Notes under the pieces: generated by a model
Databases searched by the model: none
What the model saw: only the letters and a program-made list of their open reading frames with translations
What the model was told of the DNA's origin: nothing
Shown: piece by piece, positions 20,668 to 32,162 of the stretch
Position numbering within the stretch: position 1 is the stretch's first letter
Layout: each line of letters starts with the position of its first letter
Made by a program: the position numbers and the translations under genes
Origin: Azorinus chamasolen
Lineage: Eukaryota > Mollusca > Bivalvia > Cardiida > Solecurtidae
DNA length: 64,000 nucleotides
Direction: 5' to 3'
Assembly (NCBI GenBank): GCA_963576725.1
Contig: OY755242.1
Location: forward strand, 28,570,725-28,634,724

Positions 20668-23579
20668 TAAAAGTACAAAAATGAATCATGCAGGAAACAC
20701 CACATACAGAACAAACAGCCGCCCGAACAGCCACACAAGGAAACAACAAATATACACAACTATAAAAAAAAAAAAACATTAAGAGACGCACAAAGACAAA
20801 ACAAAGATACAATAAGGGGGAAGATGGAAGTACCGCCTTGGAACGGTCAGTGACAAAAGTCACGGGGGGGTTTAAACCGGTTTATGGGCGCCCAACCTCA
20901 CACTCATTCCATCCCCACCCTAGAACACAAACAGTGTAAATAAACGTATCCCCTCTCCGACTAAACTACAACAACCGCGATGGCAAATACAGTGGTAAAG
21001 TGCATGTATAACGAAAACATTTAATTAAACAAACTATATCCACCTATCGCTAGTGTACTCAATGATTGGGCTGCAAACAGAGTAACTGTCGAAAAGTAAT
21101 GAAAAAAGGAAATAGTACAGATATCCGACGTTCTCCTTCCGTTTCTGCATTTAAGAGGTCGCCTTCATAGAGTACTAAACCTTTCTTGTCGGCGTACATG
21201 CAAAAAGGCCAGCGTGATTGCCACATGTAAAAGGGTTGACAACCAAACATGCAGTATGTTGTAGTACTATAGGATCATATCCCTTTTTAAATTATTTTTT
21301 TAACATATTTGATGAACAAAGTGAGAAAATGGGTATGCCTAATAATTTTACGAAGCTTGTAAATAACATCACCATAAAATTCAGGATGTGAAATACCGTG
21401 TCGCAGAAGCACCTTGAGATTACATTGGTACTTGCCAATAAGTGGGAGATTTCGATAATAAAATTTAGAGAAAGTTTTTTTTCTTAGTATCTATATGGTA
21501 TCTATATCCTTGCTTAAGCAGCTTTTCAGTTAAAATGAGATTTCGACTGTTAAAATCGTCAATATAATAACAACCTCTAGCAAAACGAACAAGTTTAGAT
21601 ATATAAACCCCGTAAGATGGGACACGGGGAACATCTCCGTCAAGATGAGGGAAATTTATAATATTAAAATCAAAATCATCTCTTTTGTCTCGTATATTTT
21701 AGAAGAAATCATTCCATTATCAATTTTAAGGTCTAGATCAAGAAACGCTGCATAATTGTCGGACCGGTTAGCTTTATTCAATTTGAGTTCTTTAGGATAA
21801 ATTGTAGGAATCAGAGCATCAAAGAAAGGGTTATCCAAATTAAAAATATAATCCAGATATCGAGAAGTTTCATTGAAGGCTTTTATAACATTTTCTTGTG
21901 ATTGTGGATTCAAACGTAACATGAAATAACAGTACAAAAACAAATCTGCGACAAGTGGTAAACAATTCGTACCCATAGGAATACCAATTACCTGACGGTA
22001 TATAGCATTCCCATAACGTACAAATATGTTATCCAAAAGAACGGTTAGTGATTCGCAAACTTCGGAGCAAGTCCAATTGGTGTAATATTTCATTTGCTCG
22101 TCAGTAAAGAAAGCTTTTTCAGCTTTACATGCCAGGAATGATGTTTTTCCCGGGCAAATACTTTCTGGATTAAGTTAGTAAGTTTATCTTTTATTAAAAT
22201 ATGAGGAAGAGTTGTGTACAAAGTAGAAAAATCGTACGTGCTTACAGTGGATGCAAGAAACCTTTTGTTCTTAAGTTTGTTTAAGACTTCTGAAGAGTTC
22301 TTAATAGACCAGAAGAGATTTATTCCAGAATTTTCACAAGTCTTATCTCAGTAGAATTTGTTCTTTTACCTTTGTTAAACAAGAAGTCAAAAGTATAGAC
22401 AATTTAGTAGTTGTACATGAGCTAGAATTTGCAATGAAACGCGCTTTATATGGTTTTGGTTTCAAGTTGTTCACACATTTTGACATGGTCTGAAACGATG
22501 GTCTTTTCGTCAGTAATAACTGACATGTAAGACTTGGTATTAATAATTTCCTGCTTCAAGACATCGATATAATGTAATCGTCAAATAATAATCACATTAT
22601 TCGATGCCTTATCAGCAGGAACAAAAACGTATTTTGAATGGAAATCCTGTTAACCCTTTTTAAGATGTCTAAAAGAAATTCTAGGTTTAGGTGGAAGAAG
22701 GTGTTTATTAGAGCTATAAAAAGAAATGCGTTTGTCAATTATATCAAAAATTAGTTTTTTCCAACTAGAAAGAGCATTAGACTCAACATATTCTCTTCGA
22801 TACCATTTAATACTAAAATTGTGTAAAGCCTCCGCAATCTGAACTCGACAAGAGTTAAAACCTATCAAGGATGGTATTCTATATTTGGGACCTTTATTCA
22901 AAAGAGATCGTAGACGTTTATCTTTAATCATCTCAAAATTACCAGTAATCACATGACCAGCCGGAAAATAGCAAAATTTTGAAGTGGCGCAATCTCAATT
23001 ATTAGGAATATTATCATTAATATTAAGGTCGGCCACAATTTTATTATATTTGAAAATAGTATTTCTGATGGGTTTGTTATATTTATAGCAGATGATAGGT
23101 GGTTCTGTGTTTTTAAAGTATATAGGAATAGCGTCAATTACATTTTTTGTCTCTAAAAATACTTTGGAGGTCAATAAAATCAATACCTTTATTAATAAAA
23201 GGAATTTTCAAGAAGAATCTTTGGTGTTCAGATAATTTGTCAATATGTGGTCTGAGAACATGTTGTGTAAAGCTTTGTATCAAACTAGCCGTTCCTATGA
23301 GAGGATCTGATCTAAAAATAATTTTATCGGTTTGCTCGTCAATTTCTTTTAATGAAGATATAGATAAGGAGGAAAGTCTAGAAAGCATGGCATGTTTACC
23401 AGAAGTTAAACGTAAAGTATGTTGATTAACAAGAGTCATTTTCAAACGAGATTTTCGTTTAATATTACCATTTTTGTGAATGCCATGTGATCGAGATTTG
23501 CGTTTTCTTATAGAAAAGTTTGAAAAACTGTTCTTTTGAAATATCTCCAGTCTGGTAAATATTAAGTTATTATTATGTA
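20668..23579 (-). mobile_element. Reverse-transcriptase retroelement inserted in family C copy 2
   Basis: Borders are set by comparison with family C copy 1 (8411-8440): everything between ACTATATA and ATTGCTCAGTGGG is extra. The element reads on the minus strand. Its 3' non-coding part (20668-21050) recurs alone at 54045-54398 as a 5'-truncated copy, the mark of target-primed reverse transcription. No LTR seen. Confidence 0.8.
21165..23500 (-). pseudogene. Decayed reverse transcriptase (Penelope-like appearance)
   Basis: Pieces of one protein lie in order on the minus strand with several frameshifts and stops: an N-terminal part (23134-23445, ending LIQSFTQHVLRPHIDKL and LKIPFINKGIDF), a middle part (22650-22952, SNALSSWKKLIFDIIDKRIS), then the RT core (21656-22093) with GIPMGTNCLPLVADLFLY and RYLDYIFN. 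The usual YLDD catalytic box reads YLDY, so the active site is lost. A distal part reads TACLVVNPFTCGNHAGLF (near 21200). The GIPMGTN box and lack of LTRs recall Penelope-like RTs, but no GIY-YIG endonuclease was seen, so the clade is uncertain. Non-functional. Confidence 0.75.
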
Positions 23580-23757
23580 ATTGCTCAGTGGGCGGGGCTT
23601 ATGAACTCATCCTGTTGAAAAGTAGGGTAATCACTAAATCGGTTAGAGCTTATAAACTGCAGTCTTCGAAAATAAGACGGCCTAAAACGCTTCGCTTCGC
23701 TCGCTTTATCGGCCATCTTATTTTCGAAGACTGCGGTTTATAAGCTCTAACCTATAC
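23580..23757. mobile_element. Family C element, copy 2, right end with terminal hairpin
   Basis: Resumes the family C sequence at ATTGCTCAGTGGGCGG, includes GAAAAGTAGGGTAATCAC (inverted end) and the terminal hairpin 23641-23752 with the GGTTAGAGCTTATAAAC stem. The hairpin differs from copy 1 at a few bases only. Ends at CTAACCTATAC. Confidence 0.85.
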
Positions 23758-23854
23758 GTAGAGACACTATAGAAGGATCTACTGTGTTTACAGTAATTAA
23801 AGGTCATGGTCATAATTGCACATGATCCTGTTGTAACATGATGCCAGTTGACAT

Positions 23855-24091
23855 TTTCCCTGTTGAATATACATGTTCGAAACAATGACGTCATGATTAT
23901 TAATTAGGTTATATTTTAGAATGACATATGAATCCATATGAAATGTTTGACCAAGAAAAAAACTGTAGAATCATATCTATATTACTTTTAAGCAAACACA
24001 GCATACCCAGACCAGACGGTTCCTACAGGAGCCGTCTGGTCTGGGTCTGCTCTGTTTGCAAATGCGTGAACATGTGTTTATAATCAGGAAA
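23855..24091 (-). mobile_element. Family B MITE
   Basis: Left end ACATTTTCCCTGTTGAATAT, right end AATCAGGAAAGGCTAA. The palindrome is AGACCAGACGGTTCCTACAG..GAGCCGTCTGGTCTGGGTCT (24010-24055), core TTCCTACAGGAG. Confidence 0.75.
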
Positions 24092-24346
24092 GGCTAAACT
24101 CTTTGCACGCCAAGTAATGTTTCGTCTGCAACAATTATCACCTGCTTCAATTCTTGAACTAAATTTTCACTCATAAAAAAACATGAAAAAAGTTAAACTC
24201 TGATCTGTTGCAAACTTTATTTTACTAACATCCAAATTATCTTTCTATTTTAAGAAAATACTGTCACGGTAGGCCTATCAAACAGCCTGGATCCTGATAA
24301 GAAACCGAAATACTCGGCGTCCGATCTAGATCTAACCTTTTTGCGC
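24092..24346. repeat. Family F/G remnant with palindrome at 24285-24335
   Basis: TAAACTCTTTGCACGCCAAG at the left and a decayed GCCTGGATCCTGATAAGAAA..CGTCCGATCTAGATC palindrome at the right. It probably represents a reversed family G element that has lost its right end. Confidence 0.5.
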
Positions 24347-24584
24347 TTAACCCTTTACTCCATAATACGCCTTTGCAAACAGAGTAGACCCAGATCAAAC
24401 GGCTCCTATAGGAGCCGTCTGATCTGGGTCTACTCTGTTCGGTTATATAATAATATAGATATGATTATACAGTTTCTGCCAGAGCCAAACTTTGTTGTGC
24501 CCATGTGCTATTATTACAGTTAATCTAATTAATATTAATGATGTAATTATTTCTTTCATGAATATTCATTGACTAAAGGGTTAA
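24347..24584 (+). mobile_element. Family B hairpin MITE, complete
   Basis: TTAACCCTTTACTCCATAA at the left and TTGACTAAAGGGTTAA at the right. The palindrome CAGAGTAGACCCAGATCAAA CGGCTCC and its complement surround GGCTCCTATAGGAGCC (24370-24442). Confidence 0.9.
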
Positions 24585-24995
24585 CTAAAGGGTTATCCCG
24601 TTCAGTGCGAGAAATGATTCACTCATAGTGTCCTTTGCAAATCAAAAAGTGTATACAATACAATACAAGACGAATACTGATGCAAGGCATTGGATCGCCG
24701 CGAAATTTGTGTACAAGGAAGGTTTTTAATAAGGAACTGTTTTGTTAAGACAATTGAAATACAACATTTCATTAAAAACTTAACGAAATATGTAGCCTCT
24801 TGAGTGTAATGACGTAGTGACCTAGTTCCGAACCCGACATGATCCATATTTGAACTTGACCAAGATTGCATCCAAAAATAACGTATAAGTTGAAAGAAAA
24901 AACACTTAATATGGATAATTATCATTAACTATCCCAGTAAAAACCCAAACCGCCATTAAAAAAAATAGAAAGGAAACAGAGAGAAAAATTTTTTT
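24585..24995. other. Nothing recognised
   Basis: AT-rich DNA. A 100-codon minus-strand open frame at 24623-24925 shows no motif or coding bias I can defend. Confidence 0.4.
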
Positions 24996-25068
24996 CGTCA
25001 GCGGTGAGAATCGAACCAGGGCTGACTGCACGATAGGCGACCGTGGTAACCACTACGCTATCAGGCCA
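24996..25068 (-). pseudogene. tRNA-like sequence (tRNA pseudogene or SINE head)
   Basis: On the minus strand it has an A-box-like TAGCGTAGTGGTTA and a B box GGTTCGATTC with normal spacing, and an anticodon-loop-like CTATCGT. The acceptor arms do not pair and the T stem is broken, so it is not a working tRNA. An oligo-A/T tract lies just downstream, as in retroposed tRNA pseudogenes and SINE heads. Confidence 0.55.
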
Positions 25069-26129
25069 GACATACTTCAAGGGAAATTGAAGATGTATAT
25101 AAAGTTATCATGCTACTATATTGACGACTTTTTTAAATAAAAAAAATAAAACGACTTTTTTAAATAAAAATAAATAAAACAATAAAACTTCATTACAACA
25201 TTTATCACTCTCATGATAATTTAATCAATAAACTCTAACAAGGGCGGTGATGGTCATAGACCTAAATATAGCCTGTTCAGTTCCATTAACGAGTGACTTT
25301 AGTCCTATCTAAAAATAGAAACCGAGACGACGGAATTCGATTTTGACCATGTAGAGCCTCCGGTAGAATAATAACCATGTCTGTTTGAATTAACATATCG
25401 ACTGTCGATTCAAATGATCTTATTTTTCAAATTCGAGCACGTTTTCCCGTCTTGTAATGTATATCTCTGAAGGGCATAATTTAGAACGAGAGCACCGCAA
25501 ACAGGTGCACGACTACAGTTTTGACCCGGCTTCAATTCTGCGACTTTGACCCGGCTTCATTTATGTTTACAAAACTGTTTTTGGCATTTAATGTCGATAC
25601 TTCGACGGAAAAAAGTGTCATAATTATTGTTATTATTGTACATTTGTTTGATAAATTTCTTTTTAAACATCGTATGAAGGTTTTTACATCACATATTTCA
25701 CTACATCAATAATGCAGGTAGAAACTATTCTCTGCCACGCTCTCATGAGCCAATTTGTAAAACTTGTCGCTACCCCTCCTACATGGGTAAATACTTTTAA
25801 GCATTCCATTAGTGATCGCCGCTCATGCGGCGATCAACAACTCTTTATTGGGAAGGGGTGTCCCTGCATATGACGCGTTTCATGTTTCAGTTTTATTCGG
25901 GTTGGGTTTTAGTTTCGTAACTGTTCGCCCTATTCGCGAATCACTTACAAGAAAGCGATTGGAGGGATCGGGTGATCATCGGCAAAATTAAAATTAGGTC
26001 GCTGATTGTTTTAACTTACTGCCTGGAGCACTGTGATACTGTAAGTACATTTTATGCTGAATAGTTGCAACGCAGAAACATACTGAATGTACCTGCTATC
26101 CTAGATTGTCTTAAGGCATTGTGCTGTGT
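25069..26129. other. No gene; short 24-bp direct repeat at 25518-25560
   Basis: TTTGACCCGGCTTCA occurs twice 24-25 bp apart. A small palindrome GATCGCCGC..GCGGCGATC lies near 25815-25835. Nothing else was recognised. Confidence 0.4.
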
Positions 26130-26135
26130 ACTGAT

Positions 26136-27828
26136 CAGGGGCGTAGCTTGCCTTTAACAAATGTGTAGGCACGGCATTTGGTAGGGAGTCTGGGGGCATG
26201 CTCCCCTGAAAAAATGAAAATCTACAATGCTGGAGGGGCATTTTAGGGGGTTCTGGGAAAACATTATGCAAAATATAAATGATATAAAATGCTTCAAATG
26301 TGATAGAATTTACAATTTGGGACAGAAAGATGTTGGGTAATTTGTCAGAAAAAAACATAGTTGTAGATTTATAGATTTTCTTTCAGTCAATTAGGTGATT
26401 TTTGGAATATATTCGTAGTATTTTACTTATTGACAAACTCGCTTTTTAAAGCTTATAATTTTACTGAACTTTAATTTTCGAAACAAGTTGATCTAGCACC
26501 TCGTAATTAAGCTCAGTATGAAAGTTCAGGCTTAATTGTAGATAGTGTGAACCCAGATCAATTGCTTTTTAAAAAAATGTTATATTCCGACAGAGTTTTT
26601 CTACTCAAATTTGTAACACAACACTCTTAATCACATTTTGATGTATGTGTTGCACATGACGTGCCAAGCGCGTAGGCAAGTGTTTTTTTTTTATTTTGGC
26701 CGAGAAGGATATTAGCAAACTTGTATGGGATGGGTACGGGAGGGGTGTCCCCTCCCTTTGCCGATTTTCTTTTTTAAATTTGTGTTTTCTTAGATGCGAT
26801 TTCAATGCATTTTAAGACAATTTATGAGGTGTTATAGCTTTTGTTATTTTACCAATAAAACGTCATTCTGATTGTCATTTTCCTGCGCGGCTAAGAAACT
26901 AAATCTGGTATAAATGAACTATTGTTGAATCAAACAAACATAAGAAACGACGAGTATACATTTATAAAGTGTAATAACAAAAACTCTGCATTTTTAATAC
27001 AAAACATCATAATCATTAATGCATGTTATGGCAGTATGCATGTATAAACCCTTCACCTGCTAGACATGAACTGTAAAATGCACACAGTTAAGATCTAGAT
27101 GAGATGCCGCGAATAACACAATGTCTCATTAGAATCTAAGTGTGTAGGAGCCCATCAGGCGCATGGACATGACCAGTGGCTTGATGGCACTGCTCTATCG
27201 ACATCTAAATTGATATACATTGTATTCTTTTTTTCCAAAAATACATGTAAAAGCTGAACTCTTTTTTCCGTCCTTATCGCACATTATGCAGTCAAAGTTT
27301 TTGATAGACAAATACATTTTTACCTGATTTGAAATGATAAGAAAGGCACAACTTCCGTGTCTCATTAAGGATGCAAAGGTTTGTGTTTTCATCTGTAATG
27401 CTGAAGTTGGGATCTCCAATATCAGGATATATACATGTATAGATACGTATTACTATACGCGCCTAAAAAAACATGTCAGAGCCGAGATACAATAGATCTA
27501 GGAGGCGACATTGTGTAATTTGCTGATAATTTTCTTTGACCCATTGATTTATTATGAGTCTTTATGACTGAAAACAATTGGTAGGCTATACATCTATTTA
27601 ACTAAAATAGAAGATCCATAAACATTTACAAATCATTCTTCTTATTTGCCCGGAAGTTCAGAACTTGATGGTGTCCTTGGTCCAGTATAAGGGGTTCAAT
27701 ATAAATCCTTACCCCACTTAGTCGTCATTTTTATTACATTTTCGGCATTTTTAGCCTTTTTTATTTTTCGAATTCTGAAAAAAAGTGTAGGCCCGTGCCT
27801 TTGTGCCTAATAGGAAGCTACGCCACTG
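26136..27828. mobile_element. 1.7-kb TIR element, hAT-like ends
   Basis: Left end CAGGGGCGTAGCTTGCC, right end GGAAGCTACGCCACTG, with ACTGAT directly outside both (26130-26135 and 27829-27834). Inner sub-terminal repeats are GTAGGCACGGCA / TGTAGGCCCGTGCC. The CAGNGGCGTAGC end and the GGGGGCATGCTCCCC motif just inside recall hAT elements, though the visible duplication is 6 bp, not 8. No transposase frame survives. Confidence 0.7.
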
Positions 27829-27834
27829 ACTGAT

Positions 27835-28513
27835 AAGTTTGGGTTAGTCCATAAATCAAGAATTGAAAAGGGGATAGAAGGGTATTGATCTGACTAGGAA
27901 CCTCGGAGCATCTACTGAATTTTAACGGTGACTTTTAGTTTTATAAATAGCCTTGCTTGGTTACATGGTAAGCTGGAGAGTATAAATATCCATAATCGTC
28001 GACCATTGAGAGTAGTAACTACTGTACCCTGACTAATGCTACTCTTGTTGAGTAACTGCTCTGAGACACACGTTTTATATTACACGTAGACTAAGCCTAT
28101 AGTTCAATGCTGTAAGGCGTTTCTTATATCTCGTAAGCAATGACACCCAATAGTCAGCTATCCTAAATAATATATCTGTTAACTGAACTGTTGGTATCTT
28201 ATTTGCTAGATAATATATCTGGTTAAATATATGTTACCAAGTAGTTGGCATCTTGTATGCTGAATAATAGAAGTTGTAACGTCCGTATATCCTTGAAGTA
28301 CCTGTCCTGTTTAGAGCATTCTGCTGGGTATTAGTCAGAGTAGTCTACCCTTAGGCTTTAAATACTGTATAGAGGAACAAATCCGGAAATTTCTGGATTT
28401 TTGACTTTAATGGTAGCGGCTAAGTAATAACGATTTTGTCTAGGTCATAAAATAAGACTACCGCACTCGCTGCTAACAGCATTCCGTTCTAGAAGTCTCG
28501 CTCTCGCATAGGT
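27835..28513. other. Nothing recognised
   Basis: Contains a loose duplication (AATAATATATCTG..GTTGGTATCTT / AGTTGGCATCTTG, 28160-28265). No coding signal. Confidence 0.35.
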
Positions 28514-28744
28514 ATGAAAGACTCGCTAGTTGTAAAACATGGCAGATCACAGAGAAAGAGGGTGCCAAGAATTACATATACCCCTTCAAGACAACACCCA
28601 AAGACCGTGACAAGTGCGGTACCATATCGACTGGACATCGTTAAGGCGATGCAGAAGAAACTTGACGGGGCGAGTGCACTGCAAGGTGAGCCAAATGTAG
28701 CTGGCAGATACGGTACTCTTGTAATAGACAATATGACGACTTAA
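28514..28744 (+). CDS. Short basic ORF upstream of the endonuclease relic, function unknown
   Basis: 76 codons, Arg/Lys-rich N-terminus (HGRSQRKRVPRITYTPSR), with no domain I recognise. It could be the remnant of the non-LTR element's first ORF or upstream part, since it lies about 0.4 kb before the endonuclease frame on the same strand. It may equally be accidental. Confidence 0.2.
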   Translation: MKDSLVVKHGRSQRKRVPRITYTPSRQHPKTVTSAVPYRLDIVKAMQKKLDGASALQGEPNVAGRYGTLVIDNMTT

Positions 28745-29149
28745 AGCAAGCTTTCATGATTATTACTTGAACTCTGTGGATAAACAGGTCACCATTAGTA
28801 AGAAGAAGAGTAATGGGAAAGGTTAGGGGTTAGACCAGGATGTAATAGTTGAAGAGTCCATCTCTATAAGAGGAAGTACAGGAGGTCGCTTACTACCAAC
28901 AAAATAGACGTAAACGGTCCGAAGTGCAAGATGTGTGTAGAACAGGATCTACCGCATATCACAGAGGTCATCTAGGACACATATTTTGTGAACATCTTAA
29001 ATGAAAAGATCAGGAATGCATGTTCTCCAGTTCTAAGGCAATGTGGACGCACTCATACACAAGTCCCATTGGAAGAAAGGAATAGCTCAGAGACACCCGG
29101 CAAGAAGCCGCATACAAGGCTTATACAGTTACCCCCAGTCACTGCCGCT

Positions 29150-29531
29150 AGACACACAGACCCAGTAGTCCCCATAGAGAGCAGGGTAACAGAGGAACAA
29201 GAAATTGAGTTAATACAGGAATTCAGTGGAAACTTTGAGGTGTACGGAAAGAGCGTGGATGATGACGACCCGAGATTGGATTACAAATATATAAGAGGCT
29301 ATGGTGGAGTGTGTACTTTTTGGAGGAAGGAACTCAACTCACATAATTATAAGGTAGCATCGCAAGGGAGTCAACTTATGATCATTCTTGATATACAGAC
29401 AGAGGAAGTTGCGACATGCCTCATAAATGTGTACATGCCGTCAAGTACAAAAAACTCCGACTCTGAATATAAGGAAATTCTATGTGAACTACTGGAAATT
29501 GTTGATAATTACAAGGCAACTCATGAAATAA
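29150..29531 (+). pseudogene. Non-LTR retrotransposon endonuclease, first part
   Basis: The frame reads LIQEFSGNFEVYGKSVDDDD, RGYGGVCTFWRK and VATCLINVYMPSST, which matches the middle of the exonuclease-endonuclease-phosphatase domain at the start of non-LTR ORF2, including the N-Y-P box. The first catalytic motifs are missing. It is interrupted at THEI by a tandem repeat array and continues in the same phase at 30841. Confidence 0.75.
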
Positions 29532-30840
29532 CTAGAGGTTTTTGTCACAAAAACGGATGTCTCCCCTCTAATAAAAACAATATGTAAAGGGAAATCACTA
29601 AAAATGTTATGGACTTGATGATTGATACTTCCCCTCATTATGCGCTTTCCACACCACATTTTTCAAGAAGAAAATGATAACAGCTAATAACTCCAAATAT
29701 ATTGACACCAGAGTTATGGCCCTTGTGCACGACACTTACTTTCATCATGCTCTTTCCATAAATGAAATGTCATTCCAATAGCATCAGTCGAACAGGAGTT
29801 ATTGATCGGACTAAAAATGTAACAAAGGGCAATAACTCCAAAAGTATTGAAGCCAGAGTTATGGCCCTTGTTCATGACGCTTTCTCTCATTATGCTCTTT
29901 TCATGTAGGAAGTTTCAATACAATGGCAAGAGCCATGTAGGAGTTATCATCCGAACAAGAAAGCGTTAAACAAATGTACAAGGGGCAATAACTCTCAATT
30001 TATTGAAGCCAGAGTTAAGGACCTTATGCATGACACTTTCTCTTATTATGATCTTTCCATGTATGAAGTTTCACTCTAATGGCATGTGCCATATAGGAGT
30101 TATCATCATGACAAAAATTTGTGATTTTTTTTACAAAGGGCAATAACTCCAATATTAGTGAAACAAGAGTTATGGACCTTAAGCATGACACTTTCTCTTA
30201 TCATGATCAATCCATGTATGAAGTTTCATTTCAATGGAATGAGCCTTATAGGAGTTATCATCCTGACAAACAATTGTGATTTTTTTACAAAGGGCAATAA
30301 CTCCAATATTAGTGAAACAAGAGTTATGGACCTTAAGCATGACACTTTCTCTTATCATGATCTTTCCATGTATGAAGTTTCATTCCAATGGCATGAGCCA
30401 TATAGGAGTTATTGTCCGGACAAAAAATTGTGATTTTTTTTTACAAGGGCAATAGTTCCTATATTAGTGAAGCCAGAGTTATGGACCTTGTGTATGACAC
30501 TTCCTCTTGTCATGATCTTTCCATATATGAAGTTTCAATCCAATGGCATGAGCCATATAGGAGTTATCGTCCGGACAAAAAAAGTGCTATTTTTTTACAA
30601 GGGGCAATAACTCCTATATTAGTGAAGCCAGAGTTATGGACCTTGTGCATGACACTTCCTCTCATTATGCTCTTGCCATATATGAAGTTTCAATCAACTG
30701 GCATCAGGCATATTGAACTTATCGTCCGGACAAAAAAGTGTGACGGACAGACGGACAGACGGACAGACAGACAGAGAGACAGACAGACAACTCTCACGAA
30801 AACAACATGTCTCCCCCATATAAATATGGGGGGAGACATA
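29532..30840 (+). repeat. Tandem array (about 153 bp, about 7 units) inserted in the endonuclease
   Basis: Units contain GGGCAATAACTCC, AGAGTTATGGACCTT, CATGACACTTTCTCTTAT and GGAGTTATCRTCCGGACAAA. The array ends with (GGACAGAC)n, then ATGTCTCCCCCATATAAATA and GGGGGGAGACAT; a similar ATGTCTCCCC lies at its left end. ATAA sits at both junctions (29528-29531, 30838-30841), which fits an insertion with a 3-4 bp duplication. Long open frames across it are artefacts of the repeat. Confidence 0.85.
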
Positions 30841-31160
30841 ATTATATGTGGAGATATGAATGCCTCAATAAAACGTCATACTCCTAGGGACAATCTATTC
30901 AAGAACTTTATACAAGATTTTGGAGTGAGCATTGCAAAAGAAGGCGATGGATCCATAAGTTTCTTCCATCACAACGGGAGATTCACCAGAATAGACTACT
31001 TTTTATACTGTGGAAAAGGCCAGTTGAAAGGCAGCAAGGTATATGCACATGAAATGCATAGTCAGAACTGTTCGGATCATACAGCTATAACAGCACATCT
31101 AGAAACATCAGAAAATCGTGTTTTTTATTTACTCAGAAACGATATAGTTGGCGACAAAGT
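30841..31160 (+). pseudogene. Non-LTR retrotransposon endonuclease, second part
   Basis: Continues the domain from 29531: IIICGDMNAS (catalytic GD.N box), SFFHHNGRFTRIDYFL (R-I-D box) and QNCSDHTAITAHL (terminal SDH catalytic pair). The reading is open to about 31160, where the inverted-repeat element at 31161 begins. No reverse transcriptase follows, so the element is truncated. Confidence 0.8.
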
Positions 31161-31648
31161 GCTCGATTTCACTAAAATCCTTATTCGGGAGCGAATCTGA
31201 CGCTCTTTTTATGTAGATCCTGATGAGAAATGATGAAACATGTTCAAAAAGAATTTCACATACCGGTGACAATGCATTCTACTGCCACATATCCGATTAT
31301 ATCTTTTACAACACTTCAACGCTAACAGACTACACCATTTTGCCCAGCAAGCGTCTATTCGAATTGATTACTTGTCAATAATGTAGACATTAAAATTATG
31401 GAACCCTGCTTTCTTCGTGATTGTGCACGGCGAAGTGGGGAACCAGTATGTGTCACACGTTAAAAATGAAAGTAGCCGTTTCTGGTCCTCGGAATTGTCC
31501 GAAAAGATTGAATAAGATATGTGGCAATAAAATGCGATGTCACCGGTATGTTAGATTCCCTTTGAAAATATTTCATCATTTCTCATTAGTATCTACCAGA
31601 AAGAAGCGTCAGCTTCGCTTCCGACTAGGGATTTTAGTGAAATCGAGC
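31161..31648. mobile_element. Inverted-repeat element with about 90-bp arms
   Basis: GCTCGATTTCACTAAAATCC at the left and its complement at the right. The arms also share GAAGCGAAN..GACGC and GATGAAA blocks. The interior (31250-31560) has no known coding content. It ends the endonuclease relic. A clean target duplication was not seen. Confidence 0.75.
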
Positions 31649-31948
31649 CCTTGTTCGCCAACTATATCCTATAGGAGCCTTCTGAACAGGGTCTGTTCTG
31701 TTTGCTTATGATATAATATAGATATGATTCTACAGTTTCTTCCATGGTCAACAATTTCTATATAATTGTGCTTTTATACTACTATAACACTTAATCTAAT
31801 TAATATACACGATGTCATTATTGCTTAAATGGATATTAATGATACCACACCACACCACACATACGCACACATACGCACACATACACACACGGGCGCGAGG
31901 TTTGACTGTATATGTATCTTTCTAGCTTTACGAAATGCTCATTTTGAT

Positions 31949-32162
31949 TTAATCCATTACCTCATAGGCTATTTTTAGATTCAACCCCTTGGAATAAATC
32001 TACCGAAAATGAGCATACTAGAGAAAAAGAAAAAAATAGAATTTTGTAGTTTGAAACCATTGTGATAAATATAGCATTTACTCCTATAGGAGTATAGTAA
32101 ATTTTCACAAATTTACTTTTACAGAGTCGTCAAAAGGCGCCAATATGAGGGAATGGGTTTAC
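31949..32162 (-). mobile_element. Family A MITE in duplication copy A, damaged palindrome
   Basis: TTAATCCATTACCTCATAGG at the left, AATATGAGGGAATGGGTTTA at the right. The palindrome's right half is corrupted (GGAGTATAGTAAATTTTCAC) compared with 39103-39331. Confidence 0.8.

Noticed and set aside
20507..20863. 118-codon Phe/Val-rich minus-strand frame, apparently with membrane segments
   Set aside because: It crosses the junction between family C and the retroelement tail, so it is not a unit.
24996..25068. Functional tRNA gene
   Set aside because: Acceptor and T stems do not pair, despite good A and B boxes.
30158..31200. Open frames of 91 and 262 codons
   Set aside because: They run through the 153-bp tandem units and the GACAGAC tail; only the last part (after 30841) is real endonuclease sequence.
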